Positions 42,643 through 50,755 of a stretch of 64,000 nucleotides of DNA are shown piece after piece. Position 1 is the stretch's first letter; the number at the start of each line of letters is the position of its first letter. The stretch lies in assembly GCF_013520865.1 (NCBI RefSeq), contig NZ_JACDXJ010000001.1, forward strand, positions 124,001-188,000, in the 5' to 3' direction. Origin of the DNA: Microvirga mediterraneensis. GTDB lineage: Bacteria; Pseudomonadota; Alphaproteobacteria; Rhizobiales; Beijerinckiaceae. Under the pieces are notes generated by a model, which saw nothing but the letters and a program-made list of their open reading frames with translations, ran no database searches and was not told the DNA's origin. The position numbers and the translations under genes were made by a program.

Positions 42643-42674
42643 TTGTATGCAATTTTTTCGTCCATTGTATCCAA
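42643..42674 (+). promoter_or_regulatory. Paired TTGTATNCAA sites before the importer operon
   Basis: TTGTATGCAA (42643-42652) and TTGTATCCAA (42665-42674) start 22 bases apart, about two helical turns. They lie just upstream of the binding-protein RBS (GGAGG 42701-42705). They match the palindrome at 41693-41702. This is the expected place for a GntR repressor. Confidence 0.65.
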
Positions 42675-42711
42675 TAAAGAATCCATTCCAGAGGATCTAT
42701 GGAGGTCAATC

Positions 42712-44280
42712 ATGAGAACCAGACTTGCGGCCAGCCTGACCGTCGCCGTCGGCGCCCTGATGGGAATGTCGGCGGAGGCCAAGACCCTGAGGTGGGCCTC
42801 GCCCACGGACATTACGACGCTTGATCCGTATGCGCATACGGAGAGCTTCACGACGAGCATGCTGCACCACGTCTTCGACCCTCTGGTGCGTCGCGGTCGC
42901 AATCTGGAGCTGGAGCCAGCGCTGGCGGTGAGCTGGAAGACGGTGAAGCCCGACACCTGGCGCTTCGAGCTGCGTCGGAACGTGAAATTCCACAATGGCA
43001 ACCCATTCACCGCGGACGATGTGGTCGCCTCGATCGCCCGCATTCTCGATCCCGGAGCTCGGGCTCGCGGCAATCTTGCGACCGTGGTCAAAGCGGAGAA
43101 GGTCGACGACTTCACGGTCGACATCGTCACGCAAGGCCCCTACCCGCTCCTCCTCAACGACCTCGCCGGGATCTACATCCTCGACAAGGAATGGATGGAG
43201 GCCAACGGGGCCCTGAAGCCAGGCAACATCGCGACCGGCGTCACGACCGCGGCCTCGACCACCGCCGTCGGTACTGGCCCCTTCAAGGTGGAATCGTACA
43301 AGCCTGACGCGGGCACGACCTTCGTGGTGAACCCCGACTGGTGGGACAAGCCGCAACACAATCTCACCCGCATCGAGTTCAAGCCGGTGAAGTCGGATGC
43401 GACCCGTGTAGCCGCCCTGCTGTCGGGCGAGTTGGATCTGATCACACCCGCACCTCTCCAGGATCTCCAGAGGATCTCCTCCTCTCAAGGCTTCAAGGTC
43501 ATCGAGGAGCCTTCCTTACGCCTGATCATGCTCTCGCTTAACGTTCGCCCCGAATTGAAGGCAATGCCCGGCCAGAAGAATCCTCTGCTTGACGTCAAAG
43601 AGCGTCAGGCCATGTGGCATGCCATCGACATGGAGGCGATCAAGAAGCGTGTGATGCGCGACAAGTCGCGCAATACCGGCACGCTCGTCGCACCGCCCGT
43701 TCCGGGCTACGCGAAGGAGAACGATGCGCCATTGGCCTTCGATCAGAACAAGGCCAAGCAGTTGTTGGCGGAAGCCGGCTATCCGAACGGCTTCAAGACC
43801 AAGCTGAACTGCCCGAACGATCGCTACATCAATGACGAGCAGACCTGCGTGGCCATCGCGTCCATGTGGGCGAAGGTCGGCATCCAAGCGGAACTCCAGA
43901 CCGAGTCCCGCGCGACCTACTTCCCGCGCCAGGACCGTGGCGAGTTCGACGTGTCCATGGTGGGTTGGGCAACCCTCCCGCCCATGGATGGCTTCAGCGT
44001 TCTCTCGTCCCTTCTCACCGAGCAGAAGGACGGGTACGGCGGCTCCAACGCGGGCGCCTACAGCAATTCGAAGATCGAGGAATTGACTCGCAAGGCCGCC
44101 GTCGAGCTCGACGAGACGAAGCGGCGCGCCATGCTGACCGAAGCCCTCAAGGTCGCCCGTGACACCGTCGCCTACATTCCGCTCCACCAGCAGCCGCTGG
44201 CCTGGGCCGTCCGCGACGGCGTCGACGTACCGCAGTTCCCGGACGAGTACGTTCGCCTGTGGTTCGCGACCGTCAAGTAA
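42712..44280 (+). CDS. ABC importer solute-binding protein, family 5
   Basis: A 522-residue periplasmic binding protein. ATG 42712 follows GGAGG; upstream in-frame codons are in the operator region. Signal peptide about 1-23 (G-M-S-A-E-A-K). The core has W-R-F-E-L-R-R-N-V-K-F-H-N-G-N-P-F-T, the SBP_bac_5 motif. Family members bind peptides, nickel and many small organics. It delivers substrate to the following two permeases and a fused ATPase. The neighbouring amidohydrolases suggest the substrate is a small nitrogen heterocycle or a dipeptide-like amide. Confidence 0.92.
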   Translation: MRTRLAASLTVAVGALMGMSAEAKTLRWASPTDITTLDPYAHTESFTTSMLHHVFDPLVRRGRNLELEPALAVSWKTVKPDTWRFELRRNVKFHNGNPFTADDVVASIARILDPGARARGNLATVVKAEKVDDFTVDIVTQGPYPLLLNDLAGIYILDKEWMEANGALKPGNIATGVTTAASTTAVGTGPFKVESYKPDAGTTFVVNPDWWDKPQHNLTRIEFKPVKSDATRVAALLSGELDLITPAPLQDLQRISSSQGFKVIEEPSLRLIMLSLNVRPELKAMPGQKNPLLDVKERQAMWHAIDMEAIKKRVMRDKSRNTGTLVAPPVPGYAKENDAPLAFDQNKAKQLLAEAGYPNGFKTKLNCPNDRYINDEQTCVAIASMWAKVGIQAELQTESRATYFPRQDRGEFDVSMVGWATLPPMDGFSVLSSLLTEQKDGYGGSNAGAYSNSKIEELTRKAAVELDETKRRAMLTEALKVARDTVAYIPLHQQPLAWAVRDGVDVPQFPDEYVRLWFATVK

Positions 44281-44338
44281 ACCCTGCAGCTGGAGACGGC
44301 GGCTCGCCTGATTGGGGCGGGCCGCAGAGGAAACACCC

Positions 44339-45310
44339 ATGTTCAACGTCCTCATCTCCCGACTGGGCCAGGCCGTCCTCGTGATGCTCGTCGTATCGGC
44401 GGTGTCGTTCGTGATGTTCCGCTATGTCGGCGATCCCGTCGCGACCATGTCTCGGGAGAACGCCTCCGTGGAGGAGAAGGCCGAACTCCGGCGCTCGCTC
44501 GGCCTCGATCAGCCCCTGGTCGTTCAGTACGGTCGCTTTCTGAGCCGTACCCTGAGGGGCGACTTGGGCATCAGCTACCGCAATCAGCGCCCGGTGACGG
44601 AACTCATCGCCGAACGGCTTCCCGCCACGCTGGAACTCGTGATCGTTGCAACGTTCCTGTCGCTCGCCTTGGGCATCCCGCTCGGCGTGCTCTGCGCACT
44701 CAAGCCTCATGGCATCGCTGCGCGGCTGGTTCAGGCCTTCTCGCTCATAGGGATATCGACACCCACCTTCGTGACCGGTATCGTGCTCATTCTCGTCTTC
44801 GCAGTGTCTCTCGGTTGGCTTCCCTCCTTCGGCCGCGGCCAGGTCGTCGATCTCGGGTGGTGGTCGACGGGCTTTCTGACGGTCAGCGGCCTGAAATCCC
44901 TTCTCCTCCCCGGGATCACGCTTGCTCTGTACCAGCTCACCCTCATCATGCGTCTGGTTCGGGCGGAGATGATCGACGTTCTGTCCAGCGACTATATCCG
45001 GTTCGCGAAAGCCCGCGGATTGCCGGCGCGCTACATCCACTTCCGACTCGCTTTGCGAAACGCACTGATGCCGGTCATCACGGTCACGGGTCTTCAGATC
45101 GGCTCGCTCATCGCCTTCGCCATCGTGACGGAAACCGTCTTCCAATGGCCGGGAATGGGCCTTCTCTTCATCCAGGCCGTGAGCTTCGTCGACATTCCCG
45201 TCATGGCGGCGTACCTGCTCTTCGTCGGCCTGCTCTTCGTCCTCATCAACACCGTCGTCGACATTCTCTACGCGGTGGTCGATCCCCGCCTGCGCGCGAG
45301 GTCCGCATGA
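44339..45310 (+). CDS. ABC importer permease, DppB-type
   Basis: A 323-residue permease with six helices. ATG 44339 follows AGAGG. It has the R-Y-V-G-D-P-V segment, L-G-L-D-Q-P-L-V-V-Q-Y, the coupling loop D-Y-I-R-F-A-K-A-R-G-L and T-V-F-Q-W-P-G-M-G-L. It overlaps the next permease by 4 bases (ATGA). With its partner it forms the membrane channel of the importer. Complete. Confidence 0.93.
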   Translation: MFNVLISRLGQAVLVMLVVSAVSFVMFRYVGDPVATMSRENASVEEKAELRRSLGLDQPLVVQYGRFLSRTLRGDLGISYRNQRPVTELIAERLPATLELVIVATFLSLALGIPLGVLCALKPHGIAARLVQAFSLIGISTPTFVTGIVLILVFAVSLGWLPSFGRGQVVDLGWWSTGFLTVSGLKSLLLPGITLALYQLTLIMRLVRAEMIDVLSSDYIRFAKARGLPARYIHFRLALRNALMPVITVTGLQIGSLIAFAIVTETVFQWPGMGLLFIQAVSFVDIPVMAAYLLFVGLLFVLINTVVDILYAVVDPRLRARSA

Positions 45311-46221
45311 AAACACTCGCCTCCACTCCCGGCCTGTTCGTCCGACTAGGCGCCCCGATCTCGGTGATCGTCGCCGCCATCGTCGCGTTGTTCCTTGTGG
45401 CCTGCGCCTTGCTCGCCTCCTGGATTGCGCCCTACGATCCCACCGATCTTGCCTCGTTCGAGCTGATCAATGCCGAGCTGCCGCCCGCATTCACGGCCAA
45501 TGGCGATCCGAGCTTCCTTCTGGGGACGGACAATCAGGGCCGCGATTTGCTCTCCGCCATGCTCTACGGCGCGCGCGTGTCCATCGCCATCGGTGGTGGT
45601 GCGGTCGTGCTTGCAGCCACCCTCGGCGTCACGCTGGGGCTGCTTGCCGGCTATTACGGCGGCAGGGTGGATGCCCTGATCATGCGTGTCGGCGATGTGA
45701 TCCTCAGCTTTCCCACGATCCTGCTGGCGCTTCTGGTCAGCGGCATTGCGCGGGCGATCTTCCCCGGAGCAGCAACAGCCGAATGGGCGCCGATCATCCT
45801 GATCTGCGCTATCGCGATCCATGAATGGGTGCAATATGCCCGCACGGTGCGGGCCGCCACCATGGTCGAGACGGCGAAGGACTATGTCCGCGCCGCCAAA
45901 GTGATCGGCCTGCCGCCGCGTCGGATCATGCTGCGGCACATCCTGCCAAACGTGATGAGTTCAGTCCTCGTCATCTCCACGATCAATCTTGCAGCCGCCG
46001 TGCTCACCGAGGCAACCTTGTCCTTCCTCGGAGTCGGCATGCCTCCCACCTATCCCTCGCTCGGCACGCTCATCCGCATCGGAAACGAGTTCGTGTTCTC
46101 GGGGATATGGTGGATCGCCCTCTTCCCGGCGCTCGCTCTCGTGATCCTTGTCCTTTCCGTCAACATCGTCGGCGACTGGCTTCGTGATCGCTTCAATCCC
46201 AAGCTGAGGGTGAAACGATGA
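45307..46221 (+). CDS. ABC importer permease, DppC-type
   Basis: A 304-residue permease. Start ATG 45307 overlaps the upstream stop. An N-terminal helix, the L-G-T-D-N-Q-G-R-D-L-L motif of DppC and the coupling loop D-Y-V-R-A-A-K-V-I-G-L are present. Five further helices follow. It overlaps the fused ATPase gene by 4 bases, so translation is coupled through the operon. Confidence 0.93.
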   Translation: MKTLASTPGLFVRLGAPISVIVAAIVALFLVACALLASWIAPYDPTDLASFELINAELPPAFTANGDPSFLLGTDNQGRDLLSAMLYGARVSIAIGGGAVVLAATLGVTLGLLAGYYGGRVDALIMRVGDVILSFPTILLALLVSGIARAIFPGAATAEWAPIILICAIAIHEWVQYARTVRAATMVETAKDYVRAAKVIGLPPRRIMLRHILPNVMSSVLVISTINLAAAVLTEATLSFLGVGMPPTYPSLGTLIRIGNEFVFSGIWWIALFPALALVILVLSVNIVGDWLRDRFNPKLRVKR

Positions 46222-47948
46222 ACGTACAATCCACACCCGTCCTCGCCATCGATAACCTGCGCGTCGAGTATCCGCTCGCCAACGGTAATGTTTTCACCGC
46301 CGTGGAGAACGCCTCTCTCGTCATCAGGCCCGGCGAGATCCACGCCCTCGTGGGAGAATCCGGCGCCGGCAAGACGACCATCGGCAATACCGTGATGGGA
46401 CTTCTCGAGAAGCCTGGACGCATCGTGGCCGGCAGCATCCATATCGACGGCAAGCGATTCGATCCTGCCAGAGGCTCGGCGGAGGGCATCGTGCTCGGCC
46501 GCGATGTGGGAGCCGTGTTCCAGGATCCGATGACGAGCCTGAACCCGCTCTTCACCATCGAGAGTCAGCTCACGGAAGCAATGCGCTTTCACCTCAAGCT
46601 TGGAAAGGCTGCATCCCGGGCGCGCGCGCTCGAATTGCTCGTAGCCGTCGGAATTCCCGAGCCGCGTCGACGTCTCAAGGCCTATCCTCACCAATTGTCC
46701 GGCGGACAGCGGCAACGCGTCGTGATTGCGGCCGCCTTGTCCTGCAATCCCAGGCTCCTGGTCGCCGACGAGCCGACGACGGCGCTCGACGTGTCGGTTC
46801 AGGCGCAAATCCTCAAGCTCCTGCGCGATCTGGCGGACAATCGTGGGATCGGCATCCTGCTCGTCACGCACAATATGGGTGTCGTGGCTCAGATCGCCGA
46901 TCGCGTCACGATCATGCATCGGGGCAAGGTCGTGGAGACCGGATTGACGGCAGAGGTTCTGCGCAGCCCCAAAGCCCCTTATGCCAAGGCGCTGATCGGT
47001 GCGGTCCCCCGGATCGACCAACGTCTCGACCGGTTCCCGGTTCTAGGCGAGGAAGGCAAGGGCCGCGCGGAGCAGGCCCGCGCGGAGCTGCGCGCGAAGG
47101 CCGATCGCGCGGACGCACCGTCCGAGGAGACGCCGATCCTATCCGTCGAGAACCTATGTGTCGACTATAACTCTAGCGGCTGGCTGCCCGGCTCGAAGGG
47201 CCACCGCTTTCGCGCCGTGGACGGCGTTTCCTTCTCAGTCCGCAGCGGTGAAGTCTTCGGACTTGTGGGCGAATCCGGCTGCGGCAAGACGACCATCGCC
47301 AATGTCGTTTCGGGCCTTGTGCGCCCCACGTCGGGCCGGGTGCTCTATCGCGGCCAAAGCATCGCCGGCGAAGGTGCGACCCGCCGGGTCGGGCCGCTTC
47401 GGCAGGCGATCCAGATGATCTTTCAGGATCCCTATTCATCACTCAACAGCCGCATGCGTATCGGCTCGATTCTGTCCGAGCCGATCCTCTTCTATCGCCT
47501 CGCCGACACCCGTTCCGAGGCCGAGCGCGACGTGGAACGGCTGATCGAAGCCGTTGGCCTCGACGCGGAGGCAACGCAACGCTTTCCGCATGCGTTCTCC
47601 GGCGGCCAGAGGCAGCGCCTCTCCATCGCGCGGGCGCTTGGTGCCAGACCTAGGCTCATCGTCTGCGACGAGCCGACATCCTCCCTCGACGTGTCGGTCC
47701 AGGCGCAAATCCTGAACCTGCTGAAGGATCTTCGTGACGCCACCGGCCTGACGCTCCTTCTGATCAGCCATGACCTCGCCGTGGTGCGCCAGATGTGCGA
47801 TCGGGTGGCCGTCATGCGTCAGGGTAAGCTCCTGGAGCAGGCAGATTCAGAAACCCTCTTCGATGCGCCTCAGCATGCCTATACGCAGGAGCTGCTGTCG
47901 CTCGTTCCGACCCTCGACCGTATCCGCGGCGAAATCAAAGCCGCCTGA
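46218..47948 (+). CDS. Fused ABC ATP-binding protein, DppD-DppF type
   Basis: A 576-residue protein with two complete ATPase domains. Domain 1 (about residues 5-255): Walker A G-E-S-G-A-G-K-T-T, signature Q-L-S-G-G-Q-R-Q-R-V, Walker B L-L-V-A-D-E-P-T-T. Domain 2 (about 310-570): G-E-S-G-C-G-K-T-T, signature A-F-S-G-G-Q-R-Q-R-L, Walker B L-I-V-C-D-E-P-T-S. One chain therefore replaces the usual DppD and DppF pair. It powers the upstream permeases. Fusion of this kind is known in Hyphomicrobiales. All motifs are intact. Confidence 0.93.
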   Translation: MNVQSTPVLAIDNLRVEYPLANGNVFTAVENASLVIRPGEIHALVGESGAGKTTIGNTVMGLLEKPGRIVAGSIHIDGKRFDPARGSAEGIVLGRDVGAVFQDPMTSLNPLFTIESQLTEAMRFHLKLGKAASRARALELLVAVGIPEPRRRLKAYPHQLSGGQRQRVVIAAALSCNPRLLVADEPTTALDVSVQAQILKLLRDLADNRGIGILLVTHNMGVVAQIADRVTIMHRGKVVETGLTAEVLRSPKAPYAKALIGAVPRIDQRLDRFPVLGEEGKGRAEQARAELRAKADRADAPSEETPILSVENLCVDYNSSGWLPGSKGHRFRAVDGVSFSVRSGEVFGLVGESGCGKTTIANVVSGLVRPTSGRVLYRGQSIAGEGATRRVGPLRQAIQMIFQDPYSSLNSRMRIGSILSEPILFYRLADTRSEAERDVERLIEAVGLDAEATQRFPHAFSGGQRQRLSIARALGARPRLIVCDEPTSSLDVSVQAQILNLLKDLRDATGLTLLLISHDLAVVRQMCDRVAVMRQGKLLEQADSETLFDAPQHAYTQELLSLVPTLDRIRGEIKAA

Positions 47949-47965
47949 CTGACCGGAGTTTCCCC

Positions 47966-49420
47966 ATGGCCGACATCATCATTACCAACGGCATCGTCGT
48001 TACAATGGACCCGCACCGCCGGGTCATCGAAAACGGCGCCGTCGCCATCGAGAAGGACCGGATCGTTGCCGTAGGAACAACCGAAGAGGTCCTGGCGAGC
48101 CATCAGGCGCCCACGATGATCGACGCCAGCCGCAAGATCGTCATGCCGGGTCTGATCGACGGACACGCCCATGCAGGTCACGGTCTGATAAAAACCATGG
48201 GCGGCGGCGACAGCGACGCATGGTACGAAGCCTGCCACAAGGCCTATACGGTGGCCTCGACGCCAGAGTTCTGGCGTGCCGAGGCCCGCCTCGCAGCTCT
48301 CGAGCGCTTGCGCTTCGGCGTAACCACGGGCGTTTCCCTGCTGGGCGGTGGAGATACGATCCTTCGCACCGACGAGCCCATCTATGGTGATGCTCATTGT
48401 GAAGGCGTGCGGGAAGTCGGCACCCGGTCCGTCGTCGCCGTTGGCCCGACCCGCCCGCCCCATCCGCGCACCTATGCGCGCATCGTGGACGGGAAAGCCG
48501 TCGAGCGCCCCGTGAGCTTCGAAGAGCAGTTCGAAACCTGCAAGACGCTCATCGACACTTGGCACGGCAAGCACGGCGGGCGCCTCAACATCGCGCTCAT
48601 CACGCCGACCCTGCGGGCCGAGCATCTCGCGGAGCTCGGCGCGGAGAACCTGGAAGAGGCAAAGCGTCAGGCCCGGTTGACGGCCGCTCTGGCCCGCGAA
48701 GCCGGCCTCGTCTTCACGCAGGATGGCCACACGAAGGGAAGCGTCTCCTATGCCAAGGAGCTCGGGATTCTGGGGCCGAATGCCCTGCTCTCGCACTCCA
48801 CCAACCTCACCGAGGATGAAATCCGGATTGTGGCCGATACAGGAACGAGCATCGCCCATAACCCGAGCGCCATCGCGTCGATTCTGGGGCGGTGCCCGGT
48901 GCCCGAACTGCTGGAAGCAGGAGCCAATGTCTGCCTCGGTTCGGACGCCACGGCGCCGGATCGCTCCGGCGACATGTTCCGGCACATGCAGCAATGCATG
49001 CACTACCACCGGACCTACTTCAAAGATCCCACCTGGCTCCCGCCGGGCCGCGTGCTCGAGATGTGCACAATCGACGGTGCCAAGGCGCTCGGGATGGAGA
49101 AGGACATCGGTTCGCTCGAAGTCGGCAAGAAGGCGGACGTGGTGCTCCTCGATCTGCGCCGTCCGCACCTCTATCCCCTCAACATGCCGGTCTTCCGTCT
49201 CATCTACTTCGCCAACGGCAACGATGTGGATACGGTGATCGTCGATGGCCGCATCGCCCTGCAAGACCGAAAGGCCGTGTTCGTCGACGAAGATGAAGTG
49301 CTCGACGACGCACAGCGTGAGACCGAGGCGATGCTGGAGCGGACCGGCTTCTGGCCCATGCTTGAGACGCCGCAGATGTTCTGGCGCCACGTGAGAGCCA
49401 CCGACCAGATCGAAAATTGA
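47966..49420 (+). CDS. TRZ/ATZ-family amidohydrolase (chlorohydrolase/deaminase type)
   Basis: A 484-residue enzyme. N-terminal H-A-H-A-G-H near residue 67 (metal ligands), the L-L-S-H-S-T-N-L-T segment near residue 275 and G-S-D-A-T-A-P-D-R-S-G-D-M-F near residue 330 with the metal Asp. The L-H-x-H-x-x-E motif of this family reads T-Q-D-G-H-T, an altered form. Family members deaminate or dechlorinate triazines, guanine, 8-oxoguanine and S-adenosylhomocysteine. It lies 17 bases after the ATPase gene, in the importer operon. It likely acts on the imported compound in the cytoplasm. Confidence 0.87.
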   Translation: MADIIITNGIVVTMDPHRRVIENGAVAIEKDRIVAVGTTEEVLASHQAPTMIDASRKIVMPGLIDGHAHAGHGLIKTMGGGDSDAWYEACHKAYTVASTPEFWRAEARLAALERLRFGVTTGVSLLGGGDTILRTDEPIYGDAHCEGVREVGTRSVVAVGPTRPPHPRTYARIVDGKAVERPVSFEEQFETCKTLIDTWHGKHGGRLNIALITPTLRAEHLAELGAENLEEAKRQARLTAALAREAGLVFTQDGHTKGSVSYAKELGILGPNALLSHSTNLTEDEIRIVADTGTSIAHNPSAIASILGRCPVPELLEAGANVCLGSDATAPDRSGDMFRHMQQCMHYHRTYFKDPTWLPPGRVLEMCTIDGAKALGMEKDIGSLEVGKKADVVLLDLRRPHLYPLNMPVFRLIYFANGNDVDTVIVDGRIALQDRKAVFVDEDEVLDDAQRETEAMLERTGFWPMLETPQMFWRHVRATDQIEN

Positions 49421-49509
49421 TGGATGCACAACGGTCGGATCAGAGCCGCGATACCCAACCATCCAGACAAACCGTACCAGCCGCCCGGACGCGGCTGGAA
49501 GGACAGACC

Positions 49510-50751
49510 ATGCCGATTGCACGCGACCGGGAGACGAACGAGGCACAAGTGTCGCGCAGCAGCATGCGGACGAGGTCCCTCCCGGTTGCGTTCATCGTAG
49601 CCTGCGTTGTGGTCGCCGCGCTCAACCTGCGGCCCGCCCTCACCTCAACCGCGACCATGATGACTGAGATCCAGATGAGTCTGGATCTCAGCCAGGCGTG
49701 GATCGGCGCTCTGACCACAATGCCGGTGCTCTGCTTCGGAGTCTTCGGGCCGCTGGCTCCCTTCCTGTCCGCCACGCTCGGCCTCGAGCGCGCCATTGCG
49801 GTTCTTCTCCTGGGCCTTGCGGCGGGGCTTGCCCTGCGCGCGCTCCCGATTAGTTTCGCACTGTTCGGCGGCACCCTCATTGCAGGAGCGGCCATCGGCA
49901 TGGCGGGTGTGCTCCTGCCCGTCGTGATCCGCCGTCGCTTCCCCGCGCAGATCGGCCCGATGACTGGTTTCTACACGATGATCCTGAGCGTGGGCGGGGC
50001 CAGCGCCGCGGGCCTGACGCCCGTTCTCGAAGGGGCGTGGCGCTCGTGGCCCCTGGCCTTGGCGAGTTGGGGCATCCTCGCTCTCGCCGGCGGCATCATG
50101 TGGGCGGCCCTCGCCTCCGTCGAACAGGCCTCCTCAAGCACCGCCCGCCTGCCGCGCTTCTCGCTTCTGATGCGTGATCGCCTAGCTTGGTCGGTTACGG
50201 CCTTCATGGGTCTTCAGGCTGGGCTAGCCTTCATCGTTCTCGGCTGGCTGCCGACGCTGCTGCGTGATCGAGGGCTCGATGTCCTTGACGCAGGTGTCGT
50301 TACTTCCGTGTCGATCCTGGCGCAGACGGCAACGGCGCTGCTGGTGCCCTCGCTTGCGACGCGACGCGTGTCGCCACGATTTCTAATTCTGCTGGTTCTC
50401 ATCGCCACCTGCGCGGGTTTCCTCGGCCTGCTTTATGCGCCGCTCATCTCTCGTGTCCTGTGGGCGCTCGTCCTCGGCCTCGGGCAAGGGGGGTTGTTTG
50501 GACTCGCGCTTCTTTTCGTATCACTGCGTTCGCCGACCGCGGAGGTTACGGCGATGCTGTCGGGTATGTCGCAGAGTATCGGCTATCTCGGCGCATCCCT
50601 ATGTCCCTTTGCCGTTGGTGTACTGCGTAGCAGCGACGACCCCTTCCGGGGCCCAGCCATCATGGTGGTCCTGATCACGGCAGGCTGCATCTGGTCCGGC
50701 CTCCGGGCGGCGACACCCGCCTATGTGCTTCCCCATCTCAAACAGGGCTGA
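49510..50751 (+). CDS. CynX/NimT-type MFS permease
   Basis: A 413-residue protein with 12 helices. ATG 49510 is chosen over ATG 49420 because GGAAGGA lies 5-6 bases before it. The N-terminal N-L-R-P-A-L-T-S and V-L-C-F-G-V-F-G-P-L-A-P segments are typical of the CynX/YycB/NimT group, which move cyanate, nitroimidazoles and other small nitrogen compounds. It follows the amidohydrolase closely and may export or import a product. Stops 4 bases before the convergent paoC stop. Confidence 0.9.
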   Translation: MPIARDRETNEAQVSRSSMRTRSLPVAFIVACVVVAALNLRPALTSTATMMTEIQMSLDLSQAWIGALTTMPVLCFGVFGPLAPFLSATLGLERAIAVLLLGLAAGLALRALPISFALFGGTLIAGAAIGMAGVLLPVVIRRRFPAQIGPMTGFYTMILSVGGASAAGLTPVLEGAWRSWPLALASWGILALAGGIMWAALASVEQASSSTARLPRFSLLMRDRLAWSVTAFMGLQAGLAFIVLGWLPTLLRDRGLDVLDAGVVTSVSILAQTATALLVPSLATRRVSPRFLILLVLIATCAGFLGLLYAPLISRVLWALVLGLGQGGLFGLALLFVSLRSPTAEVTAMLSGMSQSIGYLGASLCPFAVGVLRSSDDPFRGPAIMVVLITAGCIWSGLRAATPAYVLPHLKQG

Positions 50752-50755
50752 AATC

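Noticed and set aside
47879..49546. A 555-codon minus-strand frame
   Set aside because: Antisense to the TRZ/ATZ amidohydrolase. No domain is visible, and the real gene on the plus strand has clear metal motifs.
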